In this document: one piece after another, positions 1 to 11,890 of the stretch
How positions within the stretch are numbered: position 1 is the stretch's first letter
How the letters are laid out: every line of letters begins with the position of its first letter
From: Erythroxylum novogranatense
Taxonomy: Eukaryota; Streptophyta; Magnoliopsida; Malpighiales; Erythroxylaceae
Assembly: GCA_029891385.1 (NCBI GenBank)
Contig: CM057228.1
Location: 70,571,523 to 70,635,522, forward strand
DNA: 64,000 nucleotides
Direction: 5' to 3'
The notes under the pieces: model-generated
Told to the model about the DNA's origin: nothing
Database searches by the model: none
Seen by the model: only the letters and a program-made list of their open reading frames with translations
Made by a program: the position numbers and the translations under genes

Positions 1-2199
1 GTGCTTTCATGCTTGTAAACAACCAAACCGTAATTCATGTTTCAATTGATGATATCTCAAAACAAATTACAACTCGAGTTCAAGAGCCAAAATGTAAAAC
101 ACTCTTGAACCAATGATACTTGAAATGAAATTAAAGTCATGAAAATAAACATGACAAAATATAAGCTGAGGTTGCAGCACTCGTGACTCACTCACTCGAT
201 CTACGGCTCGTCACTGTATGGGGAGATTAGAGGTGAGCTATAACGCTTCGTGGTAACATATTTATAATATAGTAATAAGCAAAATAATATTCAAAATATC
301 TCATTGCCGTAATACTTGTTGAAATCATATCTTGAACATATATGAGTCATTTATTGTAAAGTGCTTGATTTTAATAAATCATGATGCATGTCACATAACA
401 TTTCATAACACATAACATGATGGTTTGGGTGTCCGGGTTCGTGACGTACACACATAGCCATCGAAATGTTGATGTGTAGACGTAGTTTCATGAGGAATCT
501 ATCGAGAAACCCATGCCTACGCAGTCGGGCAAAGGGAGAAGCCTTTACGAGTCAATGTGTACTTGACTATCGTGAGGGACACCGCAAACCCACATAAGCA
601 TGCATAAATCGTATTCTTGTAAACTGGTTTGCCAATCCAAGCACTTGCTTGTGATCTTGCTTGTCATATATAAATATTTCAGTAAAGCTTGAATTCATGC
701 ACTTGTATTCGTGAAAGGAAAGCATTCCTTTGTAAAACTCTTGATAATAGTCATGAATGCATAACACAATGCAGAATATGATCATTCATGGTAGTATGCA
801 ATGCGATCGTGGAATGTTTGTAATGTAAATGCATAAGATCTTGCTTGATTTGAACTAAACAATGAGTACCTATATCTTTGTATCATAAACATGAACCCAC
901 CGATATCCTCGCTTGTTCTTGCCTAGATTGAATTTCCTCTTGTGCCTCTTGATCCTCTTGCCTCTCTTGCTCTCCTAAAAATAAGAATCAAATTCTCATT
1001 CGTAACTCATGAAGAAACCATAATATTACCATTCTTAACTTTCAACTAAAATTTCACATCCTTAGAAACCAATTCATCATCGCATCACTTCATCTAACTT
1101 GTAGACCTATCTCTAGTTCACAATGCCTCTAAAATCACCCCAAAAGGACCTCTCAGAAAAAGATATAAGTTTAAAACCAATTTCATCAAAAATTGGAAAC
1201 TTCGCATGGTTGAGAAGCGTGTGCCATGTAAAGACCGTCTCGCCAGCGGCGAGAGACCTACACGCCACAAGCGTACGCTGCGTCTCTTCATGAGCGCGCC
1301 TCCCAACCCCGCTGGCACGCCGCGCCTCACCATGCCGCATCTCACTAACTAATTTGCACACCGCGTGTGCAGTTTTCCTTGACGCACAAGCGTGTTTCAT
1401 GAACATGCCGCGGCGTGTGGGTCGCAGAAACTCATCCGAACCCAGATTTTCTAGATTTCTGCAGAATCAAACCTATTCTTTTCGTTCATTCAACACTCTT
1501 AAACTATATATCATGCATCATACTCCCTTTCTACACTTGTCTAACACAACAACAGCCACAAAACACAACTAAATCCTCAAATCTTCCAAAGTTCATCTCA
1601 AACCCTAACTTCACCGATTCATCCTCAATCCAAACACAACTAAATCCACAAATCTTCCAAAGTTCATCTCAAACCCTAACTTCACCGATTCATCCTCAAT
1701 CCAAACCATTTCCAGCAAATCAAATATTCAATCCAACACAAACAAGTATAAAAGAGTGATTCTTACCTATGGAATGCTTAAAAACCTTCGAAAACCAATG
1801 ATCGAAGCTTTCCTCTTTTCTTCTTCTTCTTCTTTCCTCTCACTTGGCCGACACTCTCTTCTCTTCGGTTACTCTTCTTTTCCTTACTCTATTTCCTTAC
1901 TCTAATTTCTTAAACCTACACGATAAGCCAAAGACTCAAATGCCCCTCCTTACTTAGGCTAAAATCATCCTAACTCAAATACTTGACCAATATGCCCTTA
2001 ACCATATTTCCCCTTTCATAACCATATTTTTAGTCTTCCTAACACTTATTCCATAAACACATATTATTCCATGCTAAACTCAACTAAATCCAAATTTTCC
2101 ATTAATATTCTCAATAAAATCAAACTATACCATAAATCATAATTCAAATAATTTCATACTTAATAACTTTAAGAAAACAAAAAAATTTGGGGTCCAACA
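1..2199 (-). repeat. Family A LTR, left copy (3' LTR of first unit), cut by window start
   Basis: It aligns throughout with the LTR at 13290-15674, whose base about 213 corresponds to base 1 here, so roughly 210 bases are missing on the left. It ends with ...GGTCCAACA at 2199, next to a polypurine tract on the minus strand. It carries the same internal 71-bp duplication as the right LTR. Confidence 0.9.
1563..1704. repeat. Two 71-bp tandem copies inside the family A LTR
   Basis: The stretch beginning ACACAACTAAATCC is repeated at 1563-1633 and 1634-1704 with one visible difference. The right LTR has the same duplication at 15058-15199. The solo LTR at 40074-42476 has a single copy. The middle LTR breaks at the start of its second copy. 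This marks a subfamily. Confidence 0.9.
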
Positions 2200-2213
2200 T
2201 TTCTCCCCCTCTT
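2200..2213 (-). other. Polypurine tract of family A, first unit
   Basis: Read on the minus strand, AAGAGGGGGAGAAA lies directly before the LTR start TGTTGGACCCC. This is the expected place for plus-strand DNA priming. Confidence 0.8.
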
Positions 2214-2223
2214 AAAAGAAATT

Positions 2224-2667
2224 TCATCCTCGAAATTTACCTGAATCATCGAAAAGACTTGGATATTTCTCTTTCATGGCATCCAAGGACTCCCACGTGG
2301 CTTCTTCTACTGTATGGTTCCTCCACAGAACCTTAACTAGCTGAACTGTCTTGTTTCTAAGGACCTTTTCCTTGGTGTCCAAGATTGCTACCAGAATTTC
2401 CTCATAACTTAAGTCGTCTCTCAACTGAATGTCTGAAACCGGAATGACATGAGAAGGATCTGATCTGTACCTTCTCATCATGAAGACATCGTGGATCTGA
2501 GACAACTCTGGCAGTAACGCCAATCTGTAAGCTAAAGGTCCGATCCTCTCAAGAATCTCATAAGGACCTATATATCTTGGACTTAACTTGCCTTTCTTAC
2601 CAAACCTCATAACTCCCTTCCAAGGAGACGCTTCGAGAAACACTTTCTCACCAACTTCATATTCCAT
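2224..2667 (-). pseudogene. Integrase C-terminus with chromodomain-like module, family A unit 1
   Basis: An open frame of 147 codons covers the end of pol. It begins with the integrase C-terminal fold (VGEKVFL, then SPRYIGPYEILERIG, a GPY/F-type module). A chromodomain-like segment follows, with VKVLWRNHTVEEATWE near residues 110-128. This module is thought to guide chromovirus integration towards modified histones. The frame ends 25 bases before the LTR. It is the best preserved piece of this copy, but the ATG is only an internal methionine of the polyprotein. A frameshift separates it from the integrase core upstream. Confidence 0.85.
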
Positions 2668-3460
2668 CTCTTTTCAGGTGAGCATCCGTGTAACTCTTCA
2701 TCCTATCCTCGGTCCTTTTAAGCCGCTGACTAGATTGACTTTATCCACGGTCAGTTGAATCAACTCGTCCGACTAGCTTCTCTCTCCTTCTTCATCCCAA
2801 TGATAGGAGTCCCGCACCTCCTTCCATATAAAGCCTCATATGGAGCCATCTGGATACTAGAATGGTACGAGTTATTGTAAGCAAACTCGACCAATGGCAA
2901 ATGCTCATCCCAAGCTCCCTTGAAATCCATAACACAAGCCCTGAGCATTCCCTCAAGTGTCCGAATGGTCCTCTCAGATTGACCATCCATCGAGGGTGAA
3001 ATGCCGATCTTGAAATGCGCTTTGTCCCTAAAGCTTCTGCAAGCTTCCCAAAATCGAGAAGTGAACCTAGGATCCTGTCCGACACTATGGAATCTGGAAT
3101 CCCATGCAATCTAACTATCTCATCAATGTACTTCTGGCGAGCACATGTAAGGAATCATGCCCGCCTAATCGCCGGAAAATGGGCTGAATTGCCAACCGAT
3201 CCACTATAACCCATATGGCATCGTGCTTCCTACTAGTCTTAGGCAAACCCATCGAAAATCCATGGTTACTCTTTGCCACTTCCACTCTGTGAATGACAAT
3301 GGTCTCAACTTGCTCAAAGGCGCTGGTGTTCAGACTTTGACTGTTGACACACGAGACACTTAGCGACATATTCGCTACATCCTCTTCATGCCCTTCCACT
3401 AGAAATGCTCTCTCAAATCTCTGACATCCCGGTGCTACTGGTGCATGGCATAAGGCGCGT
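2668..3460 (-). pseudogene. Integrase core, broken, family A unit 1
   Basis: Pieces of the catalytic core lie in several frames. Minus-strand 2760-2990 carries DGQSERTIRTLEGML, which holds the catalytic Glu region. Minus-strand 3115-3399 carries the zone upstream with [19 protein letters not shown]. The same region in the second unit (8872-9726) reads with far fewer breaks. Many breaks here are one- to three-base losses at CTG or CAG, so some may be sequence errors rather than true mutations. As written the gene is dead. Confidence 0.8.
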
Positions 3461-4165
3461 TGTGTGCCTCATCGAATCTCATCCTTAATCGCCTACATTG
3501 CTTGGAATACAAAGCCTATCCCCACTTGTCATGAGTCCATCCTCTCTTACTACAACTTCGTAAACCTTACCATTCTGAATTTCGCCTAAGCTTGCTTAAC
3601 TCGCATCCTGCGCTGCAACTCCTTAACCTCTCCCGAGTATAGCCTAATTCGAAAGTAGCTAAGAGGCAATCTGGTTCCTCCCGCCCAAGCTTATCCTAAG
3701 CTTGGCCATCTCTTCCAATAAAGGAAGGTAACCTATCGAACATGAGCAATAGAGGACTTTCGCTCAAAGCATCACCACTACATTCGCTTTACTGGTGGTA
3801 CTCAATCAACAAATCGTAGTCCTCGAGTAACTCAATCCACCTTCTCGCCTCAAATTCAACTCCTTTTGGCTCAAGAAGTACTTGAGGCTCTTATGATCCA
3901 GAAGACCTCGGTGCGAACTCCATAAAGATAATGCCTCCAAATCTTGAGGCAAAATCATCGCCGCTAACTCCAAGTCATGAGTGGGTAATTCAACTCATAC
4001 CGCTTGAGCTTGCCTTCAAGCATAAGCTATCACCTTATCTCCTTGCATCAACACACAACCTAGACCTTTCCTCGAGGCATCACTATATCTCAGATAACAC
4101 TCATCACCAAGGCAAAATCAATTTGGAGCACTAGTCAATCGTGCTTGAGCTCCTCAAAGCTCTTT
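3461..4165 (-). pseudogene. RNase H and connection region, broken, family A unit 1
   Basis: Translation of the minus strand near 3860-3910 gives [11 protein letters not shown], a typical Ty3/gypsy RNase H motif. The region lines up along its length with unit 2 (9740-10440), where a 112-codon frame survives. No open frame of useful length remains here. RNase H would remove the RNA template during reverse transcription. Confidence 0.7.
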
Positions 4166-5165
4166 CCGCACTCATCGGTCCAGATAAACTTCGATTCTTC
4201 CTTAATAGCTTAGTCATAGGAGCAGCTATCATGGAGAATCCTTCTACAAACCTCTCAGTAGTAACTCGCAAGACCCGTAAAACTCCTCACCTCTCGTTGT
4301 CTTGGGTGCATGCCAATTCACTCATCGCTTCAACCTTCCTTCGATCCACATGAACACCATCCTCGCGAAATCACATGTCCAAGGAAAGTTGCCTCGTGAA
4401 GCCGTAACTCACACTGCTGAACTTGGCATAAAGCTCTCTTTCCTAAGAGTCCGCAAAACAATCTCGAGATGCTCCTCATGCTCTTCTTCACTCTTAGAAT
4501 ACACCGTAATGTCATCTATAAACACTATGACAAACCGATCCGTAAACTCCTTGAACACCCTATTCATGAGATCCATGAAAGTAGTGGAGCATTGGTCAGT
4601 CGAACGGCATAACCAAAACTCATAGTGCCCATAACGGGTCTCGAAGTCATCTTGCTAACATCGACTCCTTGATCCCGAAATATGATAGCGACGACGAGAT
4701 CAATCTTAGAAAAACCCTAGCTCCCTGCAACTGGTCAAACAGATCATCTATCCGTGGCAACGGATACTTGTTCTTAATTGTCACCTTATTAAGTCTCCGA
4801 TAATCAATGCACATACGCCATGATCCATCCTTCTTCTTGACAAATAGAACTAGCGCTCCCCAAGGAGACGAACTAGGCCTGACATACCCCTTCTCTAACA
4901 GTTCCTCCAACTGTTCCTTAAGCTCCCTCAACTCAGCTGGAGTCATCCTGTAAGGCGGTATAGAAATAGGCGCGATTCCGGGAATCAAGTCAATGAAAAA
5001 TTCGATTTCCCTTACCGGCGGCAAACCTGGTAACTCATCTGGGAAGACATCTGAGAATTCCCTCACAATCGGGAAATCATCTAACTTCCCTGCATGCACA
5101 TCGGCATCTACAACATGCGCCAAGAAAGCTTCACATCCCTGGCCCATCATCCTTTCAAGCAACAT
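4166..5165 (-). pseudogene. Reverse transcriptase, broken, family A unit 1
   Basis: Minus-strand 4647-5165 encodes 172 codons. They hold [20 protein letters not shown], then a [19 protein letters not shown] block and the [17 protein letters not shown] block, which are the fingers and palm of a Del/Tekay-type RT. The catalytic FIDDI motif follows on the minus strand around 4505-4530, with altered flanking residues. The two parts are out of frame. RT copies the genomic RNA into cDNA inside the capsid particle. The copy cannot encode a whole enzyme as written. Confidence 0.85.
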
Positions 5166-5309
5166 AGCTTAAATCAATCTTGGTGCTGGTGTCTTCCTGT
5201 CCCCTCTGAAGATCACCCTCTCACCATTACCCAGATCGAACTCTACCTCTTTCTGACCACAATCCAGCTTGGCGGATACTTCTCCATGGTATTCATCCCG
5301 GGATAACAT

Positions 5310-5603
5310 CTAACCTCTAAGGTCTAGCGGCAGTAAATCCACTACCAATCTAGCACCATCTATAAAGAGCTCACACTGCTCATACACCTGACTGATCACC
5401 ACATTTCTCCCTAAAGGAGTACTAACAATCAAGGGCCTATCCAAAGCCAGAGAACTCATACCATGCAAATCTATGCTAGCAGAAACAAAAGAGTGCGTGG
5501 AACCAGAATCAATCAACACAAACACTGGTAAATCGAATAACCGAGCCATACCCGTGACAACCTCAGGTACGGCTGCAGCTTCCTCCCTGGTCATGGCAAA
5601 CAC
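5310..5603 (-). pseudogene. Aspartic protease, family A unit 1
   Basis: An open frame of 97 codons contains PVFVLIDSGSTHSFVSASI, with the catalytic DSG of retropepsins near residues 32-34. A second hydrophobic stretch (LDRPLIVSTPLGRNVVIS) follows. This enzyme cuts the Gag-Pol polyprotein. The frame is open and the active site intact, but the reading frame is lost on both sides towards gag and RT. Confidence 0.85.
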
Positions 5604-5639
5604 TCTTGCCGGCGCCTGACCCCTTGGCCTTCCTGGAGA

Positions 5640-6824
5640 AACAGTCTTCCTTGCAGCCCCAGTCGCCTACCTCAAGAATCGGCTTTGGTTCCCATTGTCT
5701 CGCACGCTTAGGAGCTCAAATGTGACCCCTCCGTCTCGGTGCTGCGAACAATGCATGGTTATATGCCCTTCTCTCCACATCTCAAGCAAACTCAAGAGAT
5801 CAAGCACTCCACGATGGTGCTTCCCACCGGGTCACATATGGGGTAAGTGAACCCGCCTCCCGCCTTTTACTGCGCCCCCACATTAGAGGCTTGCCTCAAA
5901 CAGCTCTCATCTGCTTGTTCTGGTAGCCCCATCGCTACCCACTTCACTCACTGAGTGTAAGAGCTCCTCATGCTCCTCTCACCAATGGAGCATCGACACC
6001 CTTCCCAAACTCGCCTCTGTTCTTCCTCTTCTTGTTTGCCTCATTCTCGATATTCTCCACTTCTCGGCTGGAGCGGCATCCACTAATCTTTGGTAGTCGC
6101 AGAAATTATGAATCGGGACTTTCTCCACGATTCCCAGTGAAGACCTCCCTCAAACTTGCGGCACTTGTCTTCTTCATTGCCACAATGTTCATTGCATATC
6201 TCGAAAGTCATGTGAACTTCACTCGCTTCGCCACACTCATGTCCTCTGCATCGATTCAGAAATTTCTAGCTTTCTCGCACATACACCCGGACAGGTACTT
6301 CTTCTTGAATACTTCCACAAAATCTCTCCATGTCACCTTTGAAGGAACAACTTTGTTGTGGGGCATCGACTCCACCAATGCAAGTGCATCTCCTCGCAAC
6401 AAACCGATCGCATAGTCCGGCTTGTCCTCATCCGAGCACCTCATCCGAACTAAGACCCTCTCGGTCCTCTTCAACCAAGCTTGACCTCTTGGGATCCGTC
6501 GTCCCACTGAAATCAATGTACCTAAACTTCCGGAGCTTGTCATCTTGTCCCTCGCTGTCTACCGGAGAACTGATCGACATCCGAGATCCTTGTCCCATGG
6601 CATATGTAAAAGCTCATGCAAAGGCTTGAAAGAAACCCGGATCCACGGGTGTTCCCCGAGGCATCTGAGGAGGCGGAGGAGGCACTTCTTCTGCAAACTA
6701 GGTGCCTCGAGATCGGAATGATCGTGTCCGGCATCCCGAGGAATATGGGACTCATCTGACTCCCCTGACGAGATTGAAATCGAGTTGTAGCTCCACGAGT
6801 TCTCCTTCGAGGTGGCATGATCAC
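5640..6824 (-). pseudogene. Gag (capsid/nucleocapsid), broken, family A unit 1
   Basis: Gag starts on the minus strand near 6819 with MPPRRRTRGATT; a further in-frame ATG lies two codons upstream. The capsid zone (6256-6543) has RCSDEDKPDYAIGLLRGDA and WRDFVEVFKKKYL, which resemble Del/Tekay capsids. A CCHC zinc knuckle can be read near 5770-5790 as CLRCGEKGH. At least three frames are used, so the copy is broken as written. Gag would form the particle that packages element RNA. Confidence 0.82.
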
Positions 6825-6965
6825 TCCTTGAATAGAAAATCATTGAAAACTTTAGTTCATGTAAGACACTTTTCAAAGTATGCAAAAACGGTTCAAATCG
6901 TGTAAAACAATGCGAGTTATTTCTTGAAAACCATGTCATGAAGCCCTAGATCCAAAAACCTAGGT

Positions 6966-6977
6966 GCTCTGATACCA
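6966..6977 (-). other. Primer binding site, initiator-Met tRNA, family A unit 1
   Basis: The minus strand reads TGGTATCAGAGC five bases inside the LTR that starts at 6983. This is the usual plant initiator-Met primer site and fixes the element's orientation. Confidence 0.92.
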
Positions 6978-6982
6978 AACAA

Positions 6983-8550
6983 TGTTGGACCCCGCTGCCG
7001 GAGCCCAACGTCTGACGTGAGAGCGTGGCGGGGAAGACGCGAGCAAGGGAAAAAGACCCGCGGAAGTGTAATGGGCCTATTGGAAAGTACACTTGAAACC
7101 CACTTTCATGCATAATTGAAGTATATAAAGCGGAACAAGTAAATTAAACAGTTTAGAGAAGAGACCATCGGAAGTTCAATGGACCCATCATGATCATACT
7201 CAAAACATGCTTTCATGCTTCAGAACAACCAAACCGTAATTCATGTTTCAATTGATGATATCTCAAAAACAAATTACAACTCTGAGTTCAAGAGCCAAAA
7301 TATAAAACACTCTTGAACCAATGATACTTGAAATGAAATTAAAGTCATGAAAAATAAACATGACAAAATATAACTGGAGTGCTGCCGTACTCGTGACTCA
7401 CTCACTCGATCTCTAGCTCGTCACCTGTATGGAGGAGATTAGAGGGGGTGAGCTATAACTCTCGTGGGAACATATTTATAATATAGTAATAAGCAAAAAT
7501 AATATTCAAAATATCTCATTGCCGTAATACTTGTTGAAATCATAATACTGAACATGTATGAGTCATTTCTTGTAAAGTGCTTGATTTCTGAATAAATCAT
7601 GATGCATGTCACATAACATTTCATAACACATAACATGATGGTTTGGGTGTCCCGGGTTCGTGACGTACTACACATAGCCATCGAAATGTTGACGTGTAGA
7701 TGTAGTTTCATGAGGGAATCTATCTGAGAAACCCTGTGCCACAGTCGGGCAGGCGGGAGAAGCCTTTCTGAGTCAATGCGATCGTGGAATGCTGTAATGT
7801 AAATGCATAAGATCTTGCTTGATTTGAACTAAACAATGAGTACCTATATACTGAATCATAAACATGAACCCACCTGATATCCTACTTGTTCTTGCCTAGG
7901 ATTGAATTTCCTCTTGTGCCTCTTGATCCTCTTGCCTCTCTTGCTCTCCTAAAAAAATAAGAATCAAATTCTCATTCAGAACTCATGAAGAAACCATAAT
8001 ATTACCATTCTTAACTTCCAACTAAAATTTCACATCCTTAGAAACCAATTCATCCTTGCATCACTTCATCTAACTTGTAGACCTATCTCTAGTTCACAAT
8101 GCCTCTAAAATCACCCCAAAGGACCTCAGAGAAAAGATATAAGTTTAAAACCAATTACATCAAAATTGGAAACTTCGCGCTGGTGAGAAGCGTCTTGCAT
8201 GCCACAAGCAAAAGGCCGTCTCGCACTTGGCGAGAGACCTACACGCCTTGGCCATGTCTGGCGTCTCTTCATGAGCGCGTCTCCCAACCCGCTGGCACGC
8301 GCCTCACCATGAACATGCCGCGGCGTGTGGGTCGCAGAAACTCATCCGAACCCAGATTTTCCAGATTTCTGCAGAATCAAATCTATTCTTTTCGTTCATT
8401 CAATACTCTTAAACTATATATCATGCATCATACTCCCTTTCTACACTTGTCTAACACAACAACAGCCACAAAACACAACTAAATCCACAAATCTTCCAAA
8501 GTTCATCTCAAACCCTAACTTCACCGATTCATCCTCAATCCAAACACAAC
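6983..8550 (-). repeat. Family A LTR, middle copy, truncated and shared by both units
   Basis: It starts TGTTGGACCCCGCTGCCGG and follows the other family A LTRs up to the start of the second 71-bp copy. It then jumps to the LTR end at a short shared word (CAAC near 8547-8550). About 0.6-0.7 kb of LTR is missing, including the cytosine- and thymine-rich part near the end. It serves as 5' LTR of unit 1 and 3' LTR of unit 2. Confidence 0.88.
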
Positions 8551-8932
8551 ATTTCTCCCACGTGGCTTCTTCTACTGCATGGTTCCTCCACAGAACCTTA
8601 ACTAGCTGAACTGTCTTGTTTCTAATGACCTTTTCCTTGGTGTCCAAGATTGCTACCGGAATTTCCTCATAACTTAAGTCGTCTCTCAACTGAATGTCTG
8701 AAACTGAAATGACATGAGAAGGATCTGATCTGTACCTTCTCAACATAAAGACATCGTGGATCTGAGACAACTCTGGCGGTAACGCCAATCTGTAAGCTAA
8801 AGGTCCGATCCTCTCAAGAATCTCATAAGGACCTATATATCTTGGACTTAACTTGCCTTTCTTACCAAACCTCATAACTCCCTTCCAAGGAGACGTCTTG
8901 AGAAACACTTTCTCACCAACTTCATATTCCAT
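8441..8932 (-). pseudogene. Integrase C-terminus/chromodomain, unit 2, 3' end replaced by LTR sequence
   Basis: Residues 1-126 match the unit 1 module almost word for word: VGEKVFLKTSPWKGVMRFG, then VKVLWRNHAVEEATWE. After EEATWE the frame crosses a deletion near 8555 that removes the end of the chromodomain, the stop codon and most of the polypurine tract. It continues for about 37 codons into the truncated LTR. The tail is therefore not element protein. Both deletion joints share a few bases (CAAC, CTCCCA). Confidence 0.85.
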
Positions 8933-9279
8933 CTCTTCCGATGAGCATCCGTGTAACTCTTCATCCTATCCTGGGCTGCCTTAAGCTGCTGCTTGACTAG
9001 ATTGACTTTATCCACAGTCAGCTGAATCAACTCTGGTCCGACTAGCTTCCTTTCTCCTTCTTCATCCCAACAGATAGGAGTCCTGCACCTCCTTCCATAT
9101 AAAGCCTCATATGGAGCTATCTGGATACTAGAATGGTACGAGTTATTGTAAGCAAACTCGACCAATGGCAAATGCTCATCCCAAGCTCCCTTGAAATCCA
9201 TAACACAAGCCCTGAGCATTCCCTCAAGTGTCCGAATGGTCCTCTCAGATTGACCATCCGTCTGAGGGTGAAATGTCAT
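8872..9279 (-). pseudogene. Integrase C-terminal half, family A unit 2
   Basis: The frame of 135 codons begins MTFHPQTDGQSERTIRTLEG, with the catalytic Glu at residue 12. It continues through EFAYNNSYHSSIQIAPYEAL and the YGRRCRTPICWDE block typical of Del/Tekay integrases. It ends out of frame in RKCFSRRLLGREL, overlapping the start of the chromodomain frame at 8932. The same protein continues in the next frame, so a single frameshift divides them. Confidence 0.85.
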
Positions 9280-9306
9280 CTCGAATGCGCTTTGTCCTAA
9301 AGCTTC

Positions 9307-9726
9307 CTACAAGCTTCCCCAAAATCGAGAAGTGAACCTAGGATCCCTGTCAGACACTATGGAATCTGGAATCCCATGCAATCTAACTATCTCATCAATG
9401 TACTTCCTGGCGAGCACATGCAAGGAATCTGTCTGCCTAATCGCCAGAAAATGGGCTGACTTCGTCAACCGATCCACTATAACCCATATGGCATCGTGCT
9501 TCCTACTAGTCTTAGGCAAACCCATCAGAAAATCCATGGTTACTCTTTGCCACTTCCACTCAGGAATAGACAATGGTCTCAATTTGCCTGAAGGCGCCTG
9601 GTGTTCAGCTTTGACCTGTTGACACACGAGACACTTGTTGACATATTCTGCTACATCCCTCTTCAAACCCTTCCACCAGAAATGCTCTCTCAAATCTCTG
9701 TACATCCTGGTGCTACCTGGGTGCAT
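9307..9726 (-). pseudogene. Integrase zinc finger and core, family A unit 2
   Basis: The frame of 139 codons holds the second half of the HHCC zinc finger (CLVCQQVK, Cys32 and Cys35). The first two catalytic acids are Asp65 in [11 protein letters not shown] and Asp126 in IVSDRDPRF. The third, Glu, lies in the next frame (8872-9279). Integrase inserts the cDNA and would leave the 5-bp TSDs seen elsewhere in this window. One frameshift near 9290 separates the catalytic residues. Confidence 0.87.
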
Positions 9727-10089
9727 GGCATAAGGCGATTGTGTGCCTCATCCGAATCTCATCCTTAATCGCCCATTGTTTGGAATACAAAGCCTCGTCC
9801 CCCATCGTCACGAGTCCATCCTCTCTTACTACAACTTCGTAAACCTTACCATTCTCAATTTCTGCCTAAGCTTGCTCAACTCAGATCATCAAGGCTGAAC
9901 TCCTTAACCCTCTCCCGAGTATAGCCTAATTCGAAAGTAGCTAAGAGGCAACTGTTCCTCCCGCCCAAGCTTATCCTAAGCTTGGTCATCTCTTCCAATA
10001 AAGGAAGGTAAACCGTCTCGAACATGAGCAATAGAGGACTTTTCGCTCAAAGCATCACCACTACATTCGCTTTATTCGGTGGTACTCAA

Positions 10090-10428
10090 TCAACAAATCG
10101 TAGTTCTTGAGTAACTCAATCCACCTTCTCTCGCCTCAAATTCAACTCCTTTTGGCTCGATGAAGTACTTGAGGCTCTTATGATCCAGAAGACCACGGTC
10201 GAACTCCATAAAGATAATGCCTCCAAATCTTCGTGGCAAAATCATCTTTGCTAACACCAAGTCATGAGTCGGGTAATTCAACTCATACTGCTTCAGTTGC
10301 CTTGAAGCATAAGCTATCACCTTATCTCCTTGCATCAACACACAACCTAGACCTTTCCTCGAGGCATCACTATATACTGTATAACCCTCATCACCTGAAG
10401 GCAAAATCAATACTGGAGCACTAGTCAA
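10090..10428 (-). pseudogene. RNase H domain, family A unit 2
   Basis: The frame of 112 codons reads [20 protein letters not shown] followed by [12 protein letters not shown], with the first catalytic Asp of RNase H in [27 protein letters not shown] block follows. The C-terminal part ([14 protein letters not shown]) is present in the same frame but contains local frame damage before it. This is the better preserved of the two family A RNase H copies. Confidence 0.85.
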
Positions 10429-10613
10429 TCTGTGCTTGAGCTCCTCAAAGCTCTTCTGACACTCATCGGTCCAGATAAACTTCTAATTCTTCCTTAATAG
10501 CTTGGTCATAGGAGCAGCTATCATGGAGAATCCTTCTACAAACAACCCGTAGTAACCTGCAAGACCCAGAAAACTCCTCACCTCTGTCGCTGTCTTGGGT
10601 GCATGCCAATTCA

Positions 10614-10817
10614 TCATCGCTTCAACCTTCCTGGATCTACATGAACACCATCCTGTGAAATCACATGTCCAAGGAAAGTCACCTCATGAAGCCAGAACTC
10701 ACACTTGCTGAACTTGGCATAAAGCTCTCTTTCCCTAAGAGTCTGCAAAACAATCCTGAGATGCTCCTCATGCTCTTCTTCACTCTTAGAATACACCAGA
10801 ATGTCATCTATAAACAC
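10614..10817 (-). pseudogene. Reverse transcriptase, palm/thumb part, family A unit 2
   Basis: The frame of 67 codons starts in the active site: [19 protein letters not shown] carries the two catalytic Asp residues. It runs through the thumb words [20 protein letters not shown]. The end is frameshifted. Unit 1 retains the same part at 4330-4515 with poorer conservation. Confidence 0.85.
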
Positions 10818-11008
10818 TATGACAAACTGATCCGAAACTCCTTGAACACCCTATTCATGAGATCCATGAAAGTAGTGGAGCATTGGTCGTTCTAACGGCA
10901 TAACCAAAAACTCATAGTGCCCATAACTTGGCTCGAAATTTGTCTTGCTAACATCGACTCCTTGATCCCGAAATGATGATAGCGACCGAGATCAATCTTA
11001 GAGAAACC

Positions 11009-11547
11009 CTAGCTCCTCGAATGGTCAAACAAATCATCTATCCGTGGCAACGGATACTTGTTCTTAATTGTCACCTTATTAAGTCTCCGATAATCAATGC
11101 ACATACGCCATGATCCATCCTTCTTCTTGACAAATAGAACTGGCGCTCCCCAAGGAGACGAACTAGGCCTGACATACCCCTTCTCTAACAGTTCCTCCAA
11201 CTGTTCCTTAAGCTCCCTCAACTCAGCTGGAGTCATCCTGTAAGGAGGTATAGAAATAGGCGCGGTTCCGGAATCAAGTCAATGACAAATTCGATTTCCC
11301 TCACCGGCGGCAAACCTGGTAACTCATCTGGGAAGACATCTGGGAATTCCCTCACAATCGGGAAATCATCTAACTTCCCTGCATGCACATCGGCATCTAC
11401 AACATGCGCCAAGAAAGCTTCACATCCCTGGCGCATCATCCTTTCAAGCAACATAGCTGAAATCAATCTTGGTGCTGGTGTCTTCCTGTCCCCTCCAAGA
11501 TCACCTCTCACCATTACCCGATCGAACTCTACCTCTTTCTCGACCAT
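11009..11547 (-). pseudogene. Reverse transcriptase N-terminal part, family A unit 2
   Basis: Two frames (11233-11547, then 11009-11236) overlap by a few bases at one frameshift. They give the spacer after protease ([20 protein letters not shown]), then [20 protein letters not shown] and a [17 protein letters not shown] block with [20 protein letters not shown]. These are RT fingers and palm. The catalytic motif lies about 200 bases further on (10614-10817), across more frame breaks. Confidence 0.87.
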
Positions 11548-11559
11548 TAATCCAGCTTG

Positions 11560-11890
11560 GCGGATACTTCTCCATGGTATTCATCCCGGGATAACATCTA
11601 ACCCTCTAAGGTCTAGCGGCAATAAATCCACTACCAATCTAGCACCATCTATAAAGAGCTCACATCGCCATACACCGACCGATCACCACATTTCTCCCTA
11701 AAGGAGTACTAACAATCAAGGGCCTATCCAAAGCCGAGAACTCATACCATGCAAATCTATGCTAGCAGAAACAAAAGAGTCGTGGAACCGTAATCAATCA
11801 ACACAAACACCGGTAAATCGAATAACCGAGCCATACCCGGATAACCTCAAAGCGGCCGCAGCTTCCTCCCCGGTCATGGCAAACACTCTT
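11560..11890 (-). pseudogene. Aspartic protease remnant, family A unit 2
   Basis: The region aligns with the unit 1 protease (5310-5603) but has no open frame. At 11781-11800 the active-site codons read D-Y-G where unit 1 has D-S-G. The change falls exactly on a CAG/CTG word (unit 1 ACCAGAATC, here ACCGTAATC). Similar small losses at other CTG words break the frame, so the damage may partly be sequence error. Confidence 0.7.

Noticed and set aside
5094..5306. Plus-strand open frames across family A and in other element regions
   Set aside because: They are antisense to protease, RT or integrase segments that are recognisable on the minus strand.
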